Of a stretch of 39,967 bases of DNA, positions 1 through 9,261 are shown one piece after another. This stretch comes from Ferrovaceae bacterium (GTDB lineage Bacteria > Pseudomonadota > Gammaproteobacteria > Burkholderiales > Ferrovaceae). Made by a program: the position numbers and the translations under genes. Each line of letters opens with the position of its first letter. Position 1 is the stretch's first letter. The notes beneath the pieces are model-generated. The model saw only the letters and a list, made by a program, of their open reading frames with translations, was not told the origin of the DNA and searched no databases. The DNA lies in the NCBI GenBank assembly GCA_027449685.1, contig DAIDLC010000009.1, forward strand, positions 65,993 through 105,959, given 5' to 3'.

Positions 1-183
1 GTGGTGATTGGTACGGCCATCGCCGATGTTCTTTGCGGGGGTGATGTGGATGCTGGTACGACCCTTACCGAGGAATCCCTTTTGGCCCTGGAGCGCAAAA
101 ATTTCGGAGCACTCATGAGCCTTGCCAAGAGCCGGGAGCGCATTCAAATCCTGCTGGAAACTGGCAAACCACGCCGCAATTAA
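1..183 (+). CDS. 3-hydroxyacyl-CoA dehydrogenase/enoyl-CoA hydratase, C-terminal end (partial)
   Basis: The reading frame is open from the window edge to a TAA at 181-183, so only the last 60 residues are present. They contain CGGDV, an LLALER helix, an ERIQ-LL stretch and the ending TGKPRRN. This matches the C-terminus of FadN/FadB-like multifunctional beta-oxidation proteins, which typically end in a 'GGD...LER..F...RI..ML.TGKPLRN' pattern. These enzymes hydrate enoyl-CoA and oxidise the 3-hydroxyacyl-CoA with NAD+. The thiolase gene starts 8 bp downstream, which supports the call because the two enzymes act in consecutive steps. The GTG at position 1 is just the window edge and not a real start. 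The bulk of the protein lies outside, so its exact subfamily is not settled. Confidence 0.75.
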   Translation: MVIGTAIADVLCGGDVDAGTTLTEESLLALERKNFGALMSLAKSRERIQILLETGKPRRN

Positions 184-191
184 GGAGAACC

Positions 192-1382
192 ATGATGAAT
201 GACGTGTTTGTGGTCGCAGCCACGCGCACCCCGGTTGGCCGTTCGGGTCGCGGCATGTTTAGGCACGTCCGTCCGGACGATTTGCTGATTGCCGCTCTGC
301 GTGCAGTCTTGAAACAAACCCCAACCCTGGACCCGCAAGCCATCGAGGACGTCATCGTGGGGTGTGCCATGCCCGAGGGCGAACAGGGCCTGAATATGGC
401 ACGCTCGGCGGCTCTTCTAGCCGGCTTGCCCATTTCCACGGCGGGCATGACGGTCAACCGGTTTTGCGCCTCCGGGTTATCGGCCATTCAGATTGCGGCC
501 GATCGCATCCGCGTGGGCGAGGCCCAGGTCATGCTGGCCGGCGGGGTGGAATCCATGAGTCGTATTCCCATGGGAGGGTTCAATCCCGCACCCAATCCGT
601 TGGTTTTTGCCTCCAAGGCCCATCTGGGTTTGGCCTATGGCATGGGAACCACGGCGGAAAAGGTAGCTCATCAGTGGAACATCACCCGTGAAGAACAAGA
701 CGCCTTTGCCTATGAGTCCCATCAGCGCGCACTGCGGGCCCAGGCCCAACGGTGGTTTGACGCCGAAATCTCACCCTTCGAACTCACGCGTCACGATCCG
801 GATGGCACCTCGGGAGCCGTCCTCCTGACCCATCACACGGTAACACAAGACGAAGGTCCACGCGCCGACACTTCCTTGGCGGGCCTTGCCAAACTCAAGC
901 CGGCTTTTCATCCCAAGGGCTCGGTTACCGCTGGTAACAGCAGTCAAACCTCGGATGGTGCCGCCGCCCTGATCCTTGCCAGTGCGCAAGCCATCAAGCA
1001 ATTCGGTTTGACGCCCCTGGCGCGCGTCGTAGGCTTCAATAGCGTGGGGGTTGAGCCCGAGATCATGGGCATCGGACCTGTAAAAGCGGTACCCCCTTTG
1101 CTCCATCGTGCGGGAATCAAGACGGAACACCTGGACTGGATCGAGCTGAACGAAGCTTTTGCTGCGCAGGTACTGGCGGTGCAGAAGTTTCTGGCCTTCG
1201 ATCCCGACAAGCTCAATCCGCTGGGTGGGGCCATCGCCCTAGGCCATCCTTTGGGTGCCTCTGGGGCCATTCGTACCACGACCGCTTTGCACGGATTGCA
1301 GCGCACCAAGGGACGCTATGCCCTGGTCACGCTTTGTGTGGGAATGGGTCAGGGAATTGCCGGTTTATTTGAGCGGATTTGA
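192..1382 (+). CDS. fadA: Acetyl-CoA C-acyltransferase (thiolase)
   Basis: This 396-residue protein is a full-length type II thiolase, which cleaves 3-ketoacyl-CoA with CoA in the last step of beta-oxidation (or condenses acyl-CoAs in reverse). The nucleophile is Cys92 in NRFCASGLSA. The C-terminal pair is His352 in GHPLGASGA and Cys382 in CVGMGQG. The GGVESMSR motif typical of thiolases is also present. An AAGGAG ribosome site sits just before the ATG at 192. A second in-frame ATG follows directly, so the start could be one codon later. It lies 8 bp after the hydroxyacyl-CoA dehydrogenase gene and before etfBA, forming a fatty-acid oxidation operon. The direction of the reaction in vivo cannot be read from sequence. 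Confidence 0.93.
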   Translation: MMNDVFVVAATRTPVGRSGRGMFRHVRPDDLLIAALRAVLKQTPTLDPQAIEDVIVGCAMPEGEQGLNMARSAALLAGLPISTAGMTVNRFCASGLSAIQIAADRIRVGEAQVMLAGGVESMSRIPMGGFNPAPNPLVFASKAHLGLAYGMGTTAEKVAHQWNITREEQDAFAYESHQRALRAQAQRWFDAEISPFELTRHDPDGTSGAVLLTHHTVTQDEGPRADTSLAGLAKLKPAFHPKGSVTAGNSSQTSDGAAALILASAQAIKQFGLTPLARVVGFNSVGVEPEIMGIGPVKAVPPLLHRAGIKTEHLDWIELNEAFAAQVLAVQKFLAFDPDKLNPLGGAIALGHPLGASGAIRTTTALHGLQRTKGRYALVTLCVGMGQGIAGLFERI

Positions 1383-1416
1383 AGCGCCGCTTTGTTGATG
1401 ATGAGGTGACAGAAGC

Positions 1417-2172
1417 ATGAAAGTGTTGGTACCCGTAAAACGCGTGTTGGACTATAACATCAAGGCCAGGGCCAATGCCGAGGGCTCGGCAGTAGAGCTA
1501 TCCGGCTTGAAAATGTCCATGAACCCCTTTGATGAAATCGCTGTGGAAGCGGCGCTGCGCTTGAAGGAAGCGGGCCATGCGGCGGAAATCATTGCAGTAT
1601 CCTGTGGCGTGACAGCCTGCCAGGAAACCTTGCGCACGGCCATGGCGCTGGGTGCAGACCGTTCCATCCTGGTCCAGACCGATATGGAACTGGAGCCACT
1701 GGCCGTGGCCAAGTTATTGCGCCAGCTGATCTTGCGCGAACAGCCGGGGCTGGTGATTTGTGGCAAACAGGCCATCGATGACGACTCCAATCAAACGGGG
1801 CAAATGCTGGCTGCCCTCCTGGGTTGGGCGCAAGCCACCTTTGCTTCGCGCCTCGATTTCACGCCCGGTGCTTCCCGGGTAGAGGTGACCCGAGAAATCG
1901 ACGGCGGTCTGGAAACCCTTTCCGTTGCTTTGCCGGCCGTGATTACCACCGATCTGCGTCTGAATGAGCCGCGCTATGCCACGTTACCCAATATCATGAA
2001 GGCCAAGAAAAAACCCCTGGAAACACTCACCCCTCAGGCGCTGGGGGTAGACGTCACCCCCCGGCTGCAATTGCTGCGCGTAGCCGAACCTCCACCCCGC
2101 AAAGGCGGAGTGCTGGTGTCAGACGTAGCGCAACTGGTGGACAAATTGAAAAACGAAGTCAAGGTGATATGA
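1417..2172 (+). CDS. etfB: Electron transfer flavoprotein, beta subunit
   Basis: The 251-residue product starts with [14 protein letters not shown] and carries [18 protein letters not shown], both hallmarks of EtfB. The region around [17 protein letters not shown] belongs to the AMP-binding fold. EtfB pairs with EtfA to carry electrons from acyl-CoA dehydrogenases to the quinone pool through ETF-quinone oxidoreductase. A GAGGTGA ribosome site precedes the ATG. It is 34 bp downstream of the thiolase gene and 7 bp upstream of etfA. With the thiolase and dehydrogenase genes this fits a beta-oxidation module. No acyl-CoA dehydrogenase gene is visible inside the window. Confidence 0.95.
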   Translation: MKVLVPVKRVLDYNIKARANAEGSAVELSGLKMSMNPFDEIAVEAALRLKEAGHAAEIIAVSCGVTACQETLRTAMALGADRSILVQTDMELEPLAVAKLLRQLILREQPGLVICGKQAIDDDSNQTGQMLAALLGWAQATFASRLDFTPGASRVEVTREIDGGLETLSVALPAVITTDLRLNEPRYATLPNIMKAKKKPLETLTPQALGVDVTPRLQLLRVAEPPPRKGGVLVSDVAQLVDKLKNEVKVI

Positions 2173-2179
2173 GGCCGAC

Positions 2180-3115
2180 ATGACACAGATATTGGTGATT
2201 GCAGAACACGACAACCTACATTTGAAAGCGGCCACGCGCCATGTGCTCTCGGCTGCCCAGGCTCTGGGTGGTGCGATACATGTGCTGATAGCTGGTTTTG
2301 GCTGTGAAAGCGTGGTGGCCAGTGCGAGCCAACTTCCCGGTGTTGAACAGGTCCTGCACTGCGAAGAGGCGTCCTTGGCCGAGGGGGGGGCCGAGAATCT
2401 GGCTCAACTGGTTGCCACCCTGGCTGCGGAATATACCCACATCCTTGCACCCGCCACGGCTTTTGGTAAAAACTGGACCCCACGTTTGGCCGCGTTACTG
2501 GATGTGGCACAGATTTCCGACATCATTCGCGTGGATGGACCAGACACCTTCACACGTCCGATTTATGCCGGAAGCCTTTGGGCGACGCTGCGCTCCTCGG
2601 ATCCCATCAAGGTGGTAACCGTGCGTCCCAGTGCCTTCGAGGCGGTTCCAGAAACCGGAGGGGCCGCACCAGTGCTGCAGCGGCCCGGGGTACCCGATTC
2701 CCGGCTGACGCACAGAACCGGGCTTACGCTCACACACTCTTCGCGCCCCGAACTGGAAGCAGCCCGGGTGGTGGTTTCGGGGGGGCGCGGCCTGGGCAGT
2801 GCCGAAAACTATCAGGCGCTTCTAGAACCCTTGGCAGACAAGCTCAATGCTGCCTTGGGCGCTTCGCGCGCGGCGGTTGACTCTGGTTACGTCTCCAACG
2901 ATTACCAGGTAGGGCAAACCGGCAAGATCGTTGCCCCAGACCTCTACCTCGCCATTGGTATTTCAGGGGCCATCCAGCACCTGGCCGGCATGAAATCCTC
3001 GCGGGTGATCGTGGCCATCAACAAAGACCCGGATGCCCCCATCTTTGGCGTGGCCGACTATGGGTTGGTGGGGGACCTGCACACGCTTGTGCCGGCGCTG
3101 ACTGCTGCCCTGTGA
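2180..3115 (+). CDS. etfA: Electron transfer flavoprotein, alpha subunit
   Basis: The 311-residue protein has the two-part layout of EtfA: an N-terminal Rossmann-like half and a C-terminal FAD-binding half. The second half starts near residue 200 with [12 protein letters not shown]. It contains [20 protein letters not shown] and [10 protein letters not shown], all typical FAD-contact segments. The ATG is preceded by GAGG that overlaps the stop codon of etfB, so the two subunits are probably translationally coupled. The gene ends 42 bp from the convergent panD gene. I see no hairpin with a T-run in that gap. The length is usual for the family. Confidence 0.95.
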   Translation: MTQILVIAEHDNLHLKAATRHVLSAAQALGGAIHVLIAGFGCESVVASASQLPGVEQVLHCEEASLAEGGAENLAQLVATLAAEYTHILAPATAFGKNWTPRLAALLDVAQISDIIRVDGPDTFTRPIYAGSLWATLRSSDPIKVVTVRPSAFEAVPETGGAAPVLQRPGVPDSRLTHRTGLTLTHSSRPELEAARVVVSGGRGLGSAENYQALLEPLADKLNAALGASRAAVDSGYVSNDYQVGQTGKIVAPDLYLAIGISGAIQHLAGMKSSRVIVAINKDPDAPIFGVADYGLVGDLHTLVPALTAAL

Positions 3116-3157
3116 CGCGGCCGTGTCGAACGCCTGGGCCTGCTTGGGAAGAAGCCG

Positions 3158-3538
3158 TTAAACGGACTGCAAGGGTATTTTGAAACCTTGGCGTTTGATG
3201 CGATTGTGCCCATCCACATAAATTAACCGGGGTTCAAAACCGCGCAGTTCTTCTTCGGTGTATTGGGCATAGGTGGCAATGATCAGAATGTCTCCCACCT
3301 GGGCTTTGCGCGCCGCCGCGCCGTTGACCGATATCATGCCCGAACCGCGCTGACCGCGAATGGCATAGGTGGTGAAGCGGTCTCCATTGTTGACATTGTA
3401 GATGTCGATTTGTTGATACTCCACGATATCCGCTGCTTCGAGCAGATCTTCGTCGATGGCACAGGAGCCCTCATAGCCGAGTTCGGACTGAGTGACGGTA
3501 ACCCGATGCAATTTGGCTTTCAACAAGGTTCGAAGCAT
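3158..3538 (-). CDS. panD: Aspartate 1-decarboxylase (pyruvoyl enzyme)
   Basis: PanD makes beta-alanine from L-aspartate for pantothenate and CoA synthesis. The proenzyme is 126 residues, the usual size. The self-cleavage site is Gly24-Ser25 in [11 protein letters not shown]; Ser25 becomes the pyruvoyl group. The segment [11 protein letters not shown] and the [11 protein letters not shown] loop are family hallmarks. The frame is open for 28 more codons upstream, but the family starts at [12 protein letters not shown]. An AGGA ribosome site sits about 8 nt before that ATG, so I place the start at 3538. The gene is divergent from nadC, 154 bp away. Both it and the neighbouring NAD genes draw on aspartate. 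Confidence 0.95.
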   Translation of the reverse strand: MLRTLLKAKLHRVTVTQSELGYEGSCAIDEDLLEAADIVEYQQIDIYNVNNGDRFTTYAIRGQRGSGMISVNGAAARKAQVGDILIIATYAQYTEEELRGFEPRLIYVDGHNRIKRQGFKIPLQSV

Positions 3539-3692
3539 GTCTGGATTCCTAATCTGGTTGCAAAAGCCGGTTTTTACGGAGACGGGCTCTTGAAAATCAC
3601 AAGGCAGCATAAGACGAATCAATGCAATATTGCGCTGCAGCAGGATATTATGTTAGCAGGAATTGTGCTGCTTTTGACAGGATCTTAACAAA

Positions 3693-4547
3693 ATGGATGA
3701 AACTTTTTCGTTCTCTCTGCCATCAGAGTGGGAATCTCAGGTACAGAAGGCGCTGGAGGAAGATCTGGGAACGGGTGATTTGAGTGCCGCATTGATTGCT
3801 CAGGATCGAACCGCACAAGCCTTGGTGACCCTGCGCGAAAACGCGGTTCTGTGCGGCACGCCCTGGTTTGAGGCGGTGTTTCGGCATCTGGACCCACAGG
3901 TGGAAGTGCTTTGGGCGGCCCGGGAAGGGCAGTGGCTGGAAGCGGGCACGAGCATCGTGCAGGTGCGGGGGAGGGCGCGGGCTCTGCTCAGTGGCGAGCG
4001 CACAGCACTTAATTTTTTACAAACCCTGTCTGGCGTAGCCACGCAAACCCAGCGCTTCGTGACAGCGGTTCATGGGTATCCCGCACAGATAGTGGATACC
4101 CGCAAAACCCTACCCGGTTTGCGCCTGGCGCAAAAGTATGCAGTGCGTGTGGGCGGTGGAAAAAATCATCGCCTGGGACTATACGACGCCATCCTCATCA
4201 AGGAAAATCACATCGCTGCGGCGGGCGGTCTGGAACCGGCCTATCAAAGAGCCTGTGCCGCCACTCAGGTGGGGCAGTTCATCCAACTGGAAGTGGAGAC
4301 GCTGGAGCAGGTGCGCCAGGCACTGGATTTGGGTGTTCCCATGCTGTTGTTGGACAATATGACCACGCAGCAGCATGTACAGGCCGTGCAAATGACCCAG
4401 GGACGGGCCGTACTGGAGGTCTCGGGTGGGGTGACGCTGGATACGGTCCGTGCCATTGCAGCCACTGGCGTGGATCGTATCTCGGTGGGGGCTCTGACCA
4501 AGGATGTGCGCGCCACCGACTATTCCCTGCGCGTGCAAAGCTCCTGA
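3693..4547 (+). CDS. nadC: Nicotinate-nucleotide (quinolinate) pyrophosphorylase, decarboxylating
   Basis: NadC converts quinolinate and PRPP to nicotinate mononucleotide, CO2 and pyrophosphate, the third step of de novo NAD synthesis. The protein is 284 residues, the usual size. It shows EEDLGTGDLS near residue 22, the GERTALNFLQTLSGVAT helix at 101-117, DTRKTLPGLR (135-144) with Arg137 and Lys138, GGGKNHR (154-160), and LIKENHI with Lys170. A GVDRISVGALTK segment near the C-terminus completes the barrel. The start at 3693 is preceded by CAGGA about 8 nt upstream. nadA follows after 44 bp on the same strand, so the two are probably co-transcribed. Confidence 0.96.
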   Translation: MDETFSFSLPSEWESQVQKALEEDLGTGDLSAALIAQDRTAQALVTLRENAVLCGTPWFEAVFRHLDPQVEVLWAAREGQWLEAGTSIVQVRGRARALLSGERTALNFLQTLSGVATQTQRFVTAVHGYPAQIVDTRKTLPGLRLAQKYAVRVGGGKNHRLGLYDAILIKENHIAAAGGLEPAYQRACAATQVGQFIQLEVETLEQVRQALDLGVPMLLLDNMTTQQHVQAVQMTQGRAVLEVSGGVTLDTVRAIAATGVDRISVGALTKDVRATDYSLRVQSS

Positions 4548-4591
4548 AATCACATCTTTTGAATATCGTTTAACCCATTGGGAACAACAGG

Positions 4592-5707
4592 ATGTCATTG
4601 ACCGTTAATGTCGAATATGAACAGCCAGGCGCCTGTGATGTGCGCCATGCCTGGGCCCAGATTCCCGAAGAACCTGCGCCCGCTCGACGGGCCCAGTTGA
4701 AATCTCTGATTCGGGAGGAACTGCAGCGTCAAAACGCGGTACTGGTTTCGCACTACTACGTGCATCCTGACTTGCAGGATCTGGCCGAGTCCTGTGGCGG
4801 GTTGGTGGCAGACTCGCTGGAAATGGCCCGTTTTGGCAAAAATCACCCGGCCCAGACGCTCGTGGTGGCCGGCGTTCGGTTCATGGGTGAAACCGCCAAA
4901 ATTCTATCCCCGGAAAAAACCGTATTGATGCCCCATCTCGATGCCACCTGTTCTCTGGATCTGGGTTGTCCGCTGGAAGCGTTTGGCGCCTTTTGCGACC
5001 AGCACCCGCAGCGTCAGGTCGTGGTCTATGCCAATACCAGTGCCGCAGTGAAGGCCCGTGCAGACTGGGTGGTTACTTCGGGCTGCGCCGTGGATATCGT
5101 GGCCCATCTCCATCAACAGGGGCATAAAATCCTGTGGGGGCCCGACAAGCACCTGGGGCGCTATGTCCAGCAGCAAACCGGGGCCGACCTGTTGCTGTGG
5201 GAAGGTTCTTGCATCGTGCATGACGAATTCAAGGCCCAGGAGCTTGAAGCCCTCAAGCATCAATATCCCGAAGCAGAGGTGTTGGTGCACCCCGAGTCGC
5301 CAGCAGCCGTGATTGCCTTGGCGGATGTGGTGGGCTCTACCTCAGCCATCCTCAAGGCCGCCCAACAGCGCTCGGCACAAACCTTCATTGTGGCCACTGA
5401 TAACGGCATGATGCACCGGCTGCGACAACAAAATCCGCAGAAAACCTTTCTCGAAGCCCCCACGGCCGGGTCCAGCGCCACCTGCCGCAGCTGTGCCCAT
5501 TGCCCCTGGATGGCCATGAATGGTCTGGAAAATTTGCTCCAGACCCTCATCACCCGCAATCAGGTCATCACAGTGAGCCCGGAACTGGCCCAACGCGCCC
5601 AGATCCCCATCCAGCGGATGTTGGATTTTACGGCCCAACGAGCAAGCACTACCCAAGCGGTCGGTGCCCAGACCAGCGGCATCGTGCCGGGCATTGGTGC
5701 GGCCTGA
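4592..5707 (+). CDS. nadA: Quinolinate synthase, 4Fe-4S enzyme
   Basis: NadA condenses iminoaspartate with dihydroxyacetone phosphate to quinolinate. The 371-residue product has the three expected cluster ligands: Cys120 in [11 protein letters not shown], Cys165 in TSGCAVDIV, and Cys304 in the C-terminal [10 protein letters not shown] motif. The substrate segments [14 protein letters not shown] and [15 protein letters not shown] are intact. It follows nadC on the same strand with an AACAGG-type ribosome site. Its partner nadB, which supplies iminoaspartate, is convergent and ends 44 bp away. The short C-terminal tail after residue 340 has no recognisable motif. Confidence 0.96.
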   Translation: MSLTVNVEYEQPGACDVRHAWAQIPEEPAPARRAQLKSLIREELQRQNAVLVSHYYVHPDLQDLAESCGGLVADSLEMARFGKNHPAQTLVVAGVRFMGETAKILSPEKTVLMPHLDATCSLDLGCPLEAFGAFCDQHPQRQVVVYANTSAAVKARADWVVTSGCAVDIVAHLHQQGHKILWGPDKHLGRYVQQQTGADLLLWEGSCIVHDEFKAQELEALKHQYPEAEVLVHPESPAAVIALADVVGSTSAILKAAQQRSAQTFIVATDNGMMHRLRQQNPQKTFLEAPTAGSSATCRSCAHCPWMAMNGLENLLQTLITRNQVITVSPELAQRAQIPIQRMLDFTAQRASTTQAVGAQTSGIVPGIGAA

Positions 5708-5751
5708 CCCCCAGCCGTATTCCGGGGGGCGGCCGAAGGGCTCCGGGGCCG
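5708..5751. terminator. GC-rich hairpin between convergent nadA and nadB (weak)
   Basis: The short gap between the two stop codons is very GC-rich. An AGGGCT arm near 5738 pairs with AGCCCT near 5754, just inside the end of nadB. There is no T-run on either side, so this may be a weak two-way terminator or merely a stable hairpin. Confidence 0.25.
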
Positions 5752-7329
5752 TCAGCCCTCGGGGATCAGGCCAGGGCAGATGGTTGGGAGGGCCTGGTCC
5801 AGGGTAAAGGGATAGTCGCGACTAAAATGCAGGCCACGACTTTCATGGCGCGCTTGAGCCGAGCGCACGATCAGGTCCGATACCATGACCAGATTGCGCA
5901 GTTCCAGCAAATCGCGGCTTACATGAAAATTGGCATAAAATTCCCGAATTTCTTCCGATAGCAAACGCAGGCGATGGGCCGCACGTTCCAGGCGCTTGTC
6001 GGTGCGCACGATTCCCACGTAGTCCCACATGAAGCGACGCAGTTCGTCCCAATTATGGGAAATGACGATTTCCTCGTCCGCATCGGTTACTTGGCTGCTG
6101 TCCCAAAGGGGCAGAGCGTGGGGGGGTTGCACAGGCTGTTCCAGGATATGGCGACTGGCCATGGTGGCCATCACCAGACATTCCAGCAGGGAATTGCTAG
6201 CCAGCCGGTTGGCGCCATGTAACCCGGTGCAAGCGGTCTCGCCTATGGCGTAGAGCCGCTCCAGGTCGGTTTTCCCCTGCAGATCGGTCAGAATTCCGCC
6301 GCAGGTATAATGGGCTGCCGGTACCACGGGAATGGGATCCGTCGCCATGTCGATACCCAGTTCCAGACACCGTTGATAGATCGTGGGGAAATGTTCGGTA
6401 ATGAAGGACTTGCCCTTATGGGTGATATCCAGAAAGACGCAATCCAGCCCCTGGCGTTTCATTTCGAAGTCGATGGCCCGAGCCACGATATCACGCGGCG
6501 CCAATTCTGCGCGCGGGTCATGATCGGGCATGAAGCGCTCTCCCGAAGGCAAACGCAGAATTCCCCCTTCACCGCGCACTGCCTCGGAAATCAGGAAGGA
6601 TTTGGCGTGTGGATGGTACAAGCAAGTGGGATGAAACTGGATGAATTCCATGTTGGCGATACGGCAGCCCGCACGCCAGGCAGCAGCGATGCCATCTCCG
6701 GTCGCGGTATCGGGATTGGTGGTGTAGAGGTAGACCTTACCCGCTCCACCCGTGGCCAGAAGGGTGTGCGTTGCGGCGATGGTTTCAATCTCGTCGGTCA
6801 ATTCGTTCAGCACATAAACGCCCAGGCAGCTTCGTCCAGACAAGTGCAATTTCTGGCTGGTGATCAAATCCACCAGCATATGGTGATCCAGCAGCGTAAT
6901 ATTGGGATGAGCCTTCATGCGCGGATAAAGCTGGTGCTGAACGGCCGCACCGGTGGCATCGGCTGCATGCACGATGCGCCGGTGGCTATGGCCACCTTCC
7001 CGAGTCAGGTGTAATTGGCCGTCTTCCAGGGTAAAGGGCACACCTTGCTCGCTCAGCCAGGCAATGGCCCTGGGGGCATGTTCCACAATGAAACGGGTCG
7101 CCTCAGGATCACACAGACCGGCACCGGCATTCAGGGTGTCTTCCACATGGGACTGAAAACTATCCTGCTCCCCCAACACCGCCGCAATTCCCCCCTGAGC
7201 CCAGACACTAGCCCCGTCTTCCAGAGAGCGCTTGGTGATGACCGCCACGCGTCGCTGTTCGGCCAATCGTAGAGCGGCCGTTGCGCCGGCAAGACCACTA
7301 CCAATCACTAATACATCAAAGCTCTTCAG
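5752..7329 (-). CDS. nadB: L-aspartate oxidase, probable CTG start
   Basis: NadB oxidises L-aspartate to iminoaspartate with FAD, feeding NadA. The protein has the N-terminal dinucleotide fold DVLVIGSGLAGATAAL, the SEAVRGEGG active-site loop, TGGAGKVYLYTTNP, and the C-terminal GANRLASNSLLECL. The first standard start codon is GTG at 7308, but it would cut away FDVL, the first beta strand of the FAD fold. Between an in-frame TAG (7374-7372) and that GTG there is no ATG, GTG or TTG. An AAGAGG ribosome site at 7342-7337 lies 7 nt before CTG at 7329, and 4 nt before ATT at 7332. I place the start at CTG. With the conservative GTG start the protein is 518 residues. Confidence 0.9.
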   Translation of the reverse strand: MKSFDVLVIGSGLAGATAALRLAEQRRVAVITKRSLEDGASVWAQGGIAAVLGEQDSFQSHVEDTLNAGAGLCDPEATRFIVEHAPRAIAWLSEQGVPFTLEDGQLHLTREGGHSHRRIVHAADATGAAVQHQLYPRMKAHPNITLLDHHMLVDLITSQKLHLSGRSCLGVYVLNELTDEIETIAATHTLLATGGAGKVYLYTTNPDTATGDGIAAAWRAGCRIANMEFIQFHPTCLYHPHAKSFLISEAVRGEGGILRLPSGERFMPDHDPRAELAPRDIVARAIDFEMKRQGLDCVFLDITHKGKSFITEHFPTIYQRCLELGIDMATDPIPVVPAAHYTCGGILTDLQGKTDLERLYAIGETACTGLHGANRLASNSLLECLVMATMASRHILEQPVQPPHALPLWDSSQVTDADEEIVISHNWDELRRFMWDYVGIVRTDKRLERAAHRLRLLSEEIREFYANFHVSRDLLELRNLVMVSDLIVRSAQARHESRGLHFSRDYPFTLDQALPTICPGLIPEG

Positions 7330-7370
7330 AATCAGACCTCTTGCCCGGAAGTTGAAAAATGCGACTTGGT

Positions 7371-7379
7371 ACTATACCA
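7371..7379 (-). promoter_or_regulatory. Extended -10 promoter candidate for nadB
   Basis: On the minus strand the sequence reads TGGTATAGT, an extended -10 element. No good -35 box lies 17 bp upstream. Transcription would begin near 7364, about 35 nt before the proposed CTG start. The transcript would therefore contain no upstream ATG, GTG or TTG in frame, in line with the unusual start proposed for nadB. Confidence 0.4.
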
Positions 7380-7469
7380 GAAAGCATTCGGGACATTCAT
7401 TCCAAAGGCCAGACCGCAGGGGAACACGGGCAATGACCCCGCAAAAGATGGATTAGCTCCAGACGAGGA

Positions 7470-7570
7470 GGGAAAATATCCTGAAATATTTGGAAACACA
7501 TAATTAAAAATGATCCCCATAATATTTATATATTCAATTTCCTTGATCGTTTTGATAAACATTGATGGTG
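7470..7570 (+). promoter_or_regulatory. AT-rich region with three phased TTGAT repeats
   Basis: The nadB-regulator gap is about 290 bp. Its central 100 bp are far more AT-rich than the genes around it. TTGAT occurs at 7543, 7552 and 7562, thus at a 9-10 bp period. OmpR/PhoB-type regulators often bind direct repeats with a 10-11 bp period, and the next gene encodes such a protein, so this could be its own operator. That is inference; no matching -35/-10 pair was clear. Confidence 0.3.
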
Positions 7571-7617
7571 TATCTCACGGGATCGCCCTACACGGTAATG
7601 GGCTTGATAGCGCATAA

Positions 7618-8340
7618 ATGACAATGAATCTGCCTGCACGCATTCTCGTTATACAAAAAAACAACCAATGGTCTCAATCACTGCACCCCGTGTTGCAAAA
7701 TCTCGGGTTCGAAATAACCCTCTGCAAAACCCTTCCTGATGCAACCTTCTGGATGTCCCATCAAAAAATCCCGCTGGTGTTGATGGATATGGGGAAAGAG
7801 GTCACCCCAGAGGACATGGCCTTTCTGCGTATGGTGCGTGAGCAGGATCCGCACGTATCCATCATGGTATTACGGGAAACGGGCGCAAAAGAAGACCGTG
7901 CCTTGCCCATCGAATGGGGGGCAGACGACTGTCTGTGCAAACCGCTGGATGCGCGGGAACTGATGGCCAAATTAAGACGCATGCAAGAGAGATACCGCTT
8001 CACGCTCACAAATAAGCAGACCCCTTATGTGCGCTTTTCGCAGTTTACCCTGGATCGCCAGCATCGACGGCTGTTGTGGAGGGAAGACAATATCGTCGGA
8101 CTGACGGGGCGTGAATTTCAGTTGCTATTGTGCCTGATCGAAGCCGCCAACGAAGTCCTATCCCGCGAAAAACTGGCGGTTATGGTTTGTGGACGGGCCT
8201 TACATGACATGGATCGCTCCATCGACGTAATGGTGGCCAAACTTCGAAAAAAGCTCAAGGCGTACCATGGGGCGGAGACCCTGATCCGTTCGGTACGCGG
8301 ACAAGGCTACTTTTTTGGTGGTAAAGTGGATTGGAGCTAA
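7618..8340 (+). CDS. OmpR/PhoB-family regulator with degenerate receiver
   Basis: The 240-residue protein has a receiver-like half (about 7-122) and a winged-helix DNA-binding half (about 135-236). The second half shows LTGREFQLLLCLIE and ends with IRSVRGQGYFF, the standard OmpR-type recognition and wing segments. In the receiver the phosphate-acceptor position Asp57 (LVLMDMG) and Lys108 (CKPLD) remain. The metal-binding acidic pair, normally DD or ED, is Gln13-Lys14, and the conserved Thr/Ser is Arg86. Phosphorylation is therefore doubtful, and it may act as an atypical regulator. No histidine kinase gene is adjacent. The ATG at 7618 has no clear ribosome site; a second in-frame ATG lies at 7624. 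Its targets cannot be inferred. Confidence 0.85.
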   Translation: MTMNLPARILVIQKNNQWSQSLHPVLQNLGFEITLCKTLPDATFWMSHQKIPLVLMDMGKEVTPEDMAFLRMVREQDPHVSIMVLRETGAKEDRALPIEWGADDCLCKPLDARELMAKLRRMQERYRFTLTNKQTPYVRFSQFTLDRQHRRLLWREDNIVGLTGREFQLLLCLIEAANEVLSREKLAVMVCGRALHDMDRSIDVMVAKLRKKLKAYHGAETLIRSVRGQGYFFGGKVDWS

Positions 8341-8375
8341 ATCACCGACCAGTGGCCTGCAGCGTCAACGATCCT

Positions 8376-9251
8376 TTAGAGCGTTTCATTGAGAATGCGC
8401 AATAAGTACTGGCCGTAGCCATTGTTTTTCATGCGCAGCGCCAGTTGTTCCAGTTCGGGACCAGAAATCAGGCCCTTGCGATAAGCGATCTCTTCCGGAC
8501 AGGCAATTTTCAGCCCCTGGCGTTTTTCCACCGTCTGAATATATTGCGCGGCCTCCAGCAGAGACTCGTGCGTTCCAGTATCCAGCCAAGCGAAGCCACG
8601 GCCCATACGCTGCACTTGTAGGAGCCCCATATCCAGATAGAGGCGATTAAGATCGGTAATTTCCAGCTCGCCCCGGGGGGAGGGTTTCAGCCGGGCTGCC
8701 AGATCACAGACTTGCTGATCATAAAAATACAGACCCGTCACAGCATAACGAGAGCGGGGTTTTTGGGGCTTTTCTTCCAGGGAAATGACCCGACCGGCGG
8801 GATCGAATTCGGCAACCCCATAACGTTCCGGATCGTTGACCGCATAAGCAAAGATCGTCGCGCCACTGGGCTGCGAATGTGCCCGTTCCAGCATGCTGGA
8901 AAAATCGTGTCCGTAAAAAATGTTGTCACCCAACACCAGGGCTGAAGGGTTATCACCAATAAATTCCCGGCCAATCAAAAACGCCTGGGCCAGGCCATCG
9001 GGAGAAGGCTGGACCGCATACTGAATGTTCAGACCCCAGTGGCTGCCTGTTCCAAGCAGTTGCTCGAAGCGCGGCGTGTCCGCGGGGGTGGAGATGACCA
9101 GAATGTCCTGAATTCCCGCCAGCATGAGGGTGGACAGCGGGTAATAAATCATGGGTTTGTCGTACACCGGCAACAACTGCTTGGAAACTACCTGAGTGAC
9201 GGGGTACAACCGGGTGCCAGAACCCCCGGCCAGAATGATGCCTTTTCTCAT
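8376..9251 (-). CDS. rfbA: Glucose-1-phosphate thymidylyltransferase
   Basis: RfbA makes dTDP-glucose from dTTP and glucose-1-phosphate, the first step toward dTDP-rhamnose and related sugars of surface polysaccharides. The 291-residue protein begins with [19 protein letters not shown], the nucleotidyltransferase motif. It continues with [21 protein letters not shown] and VLGDNIFYG. The frame is open further upstream, but homologues start at this Met, so I chose 9251. The start lies 10 bp after the rfbB stop, with GAGG overlapping the end of rfbB, so the two are co-transcribed. The genes for the later rhamnose enzymes (rfbC, rfbD) are not next to it. Confidence 0.95.
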   Translation of the reverse strand: MRKGIILAGGSGTRLYPVTQVVSKQLLPVYDKPMIYYPLSTLMLAGIQDILVISTPADTPRFEQLLGTGSHWGLNIQYAVQPSPDGLAQAFLIGREFIGDNPSALVLGDNIFYGHDFSSMLERAHSQPSGATIFAYAVNDPERYGVAEFDPAGRVISLEEKPQKPRSRYAVTGLYFYDQQVCDLAARLKPSPRGELEITDLNRLYLDMGLLQVQRMGRGFAWLDTGTHESLLEAAQYIQTVEKRQGLKIACPEEIAYRKGLISGPELEQLALRMKNNGYGQYLLRILNETL

Positions 9252-9261
9252 GGGGAGGGCC

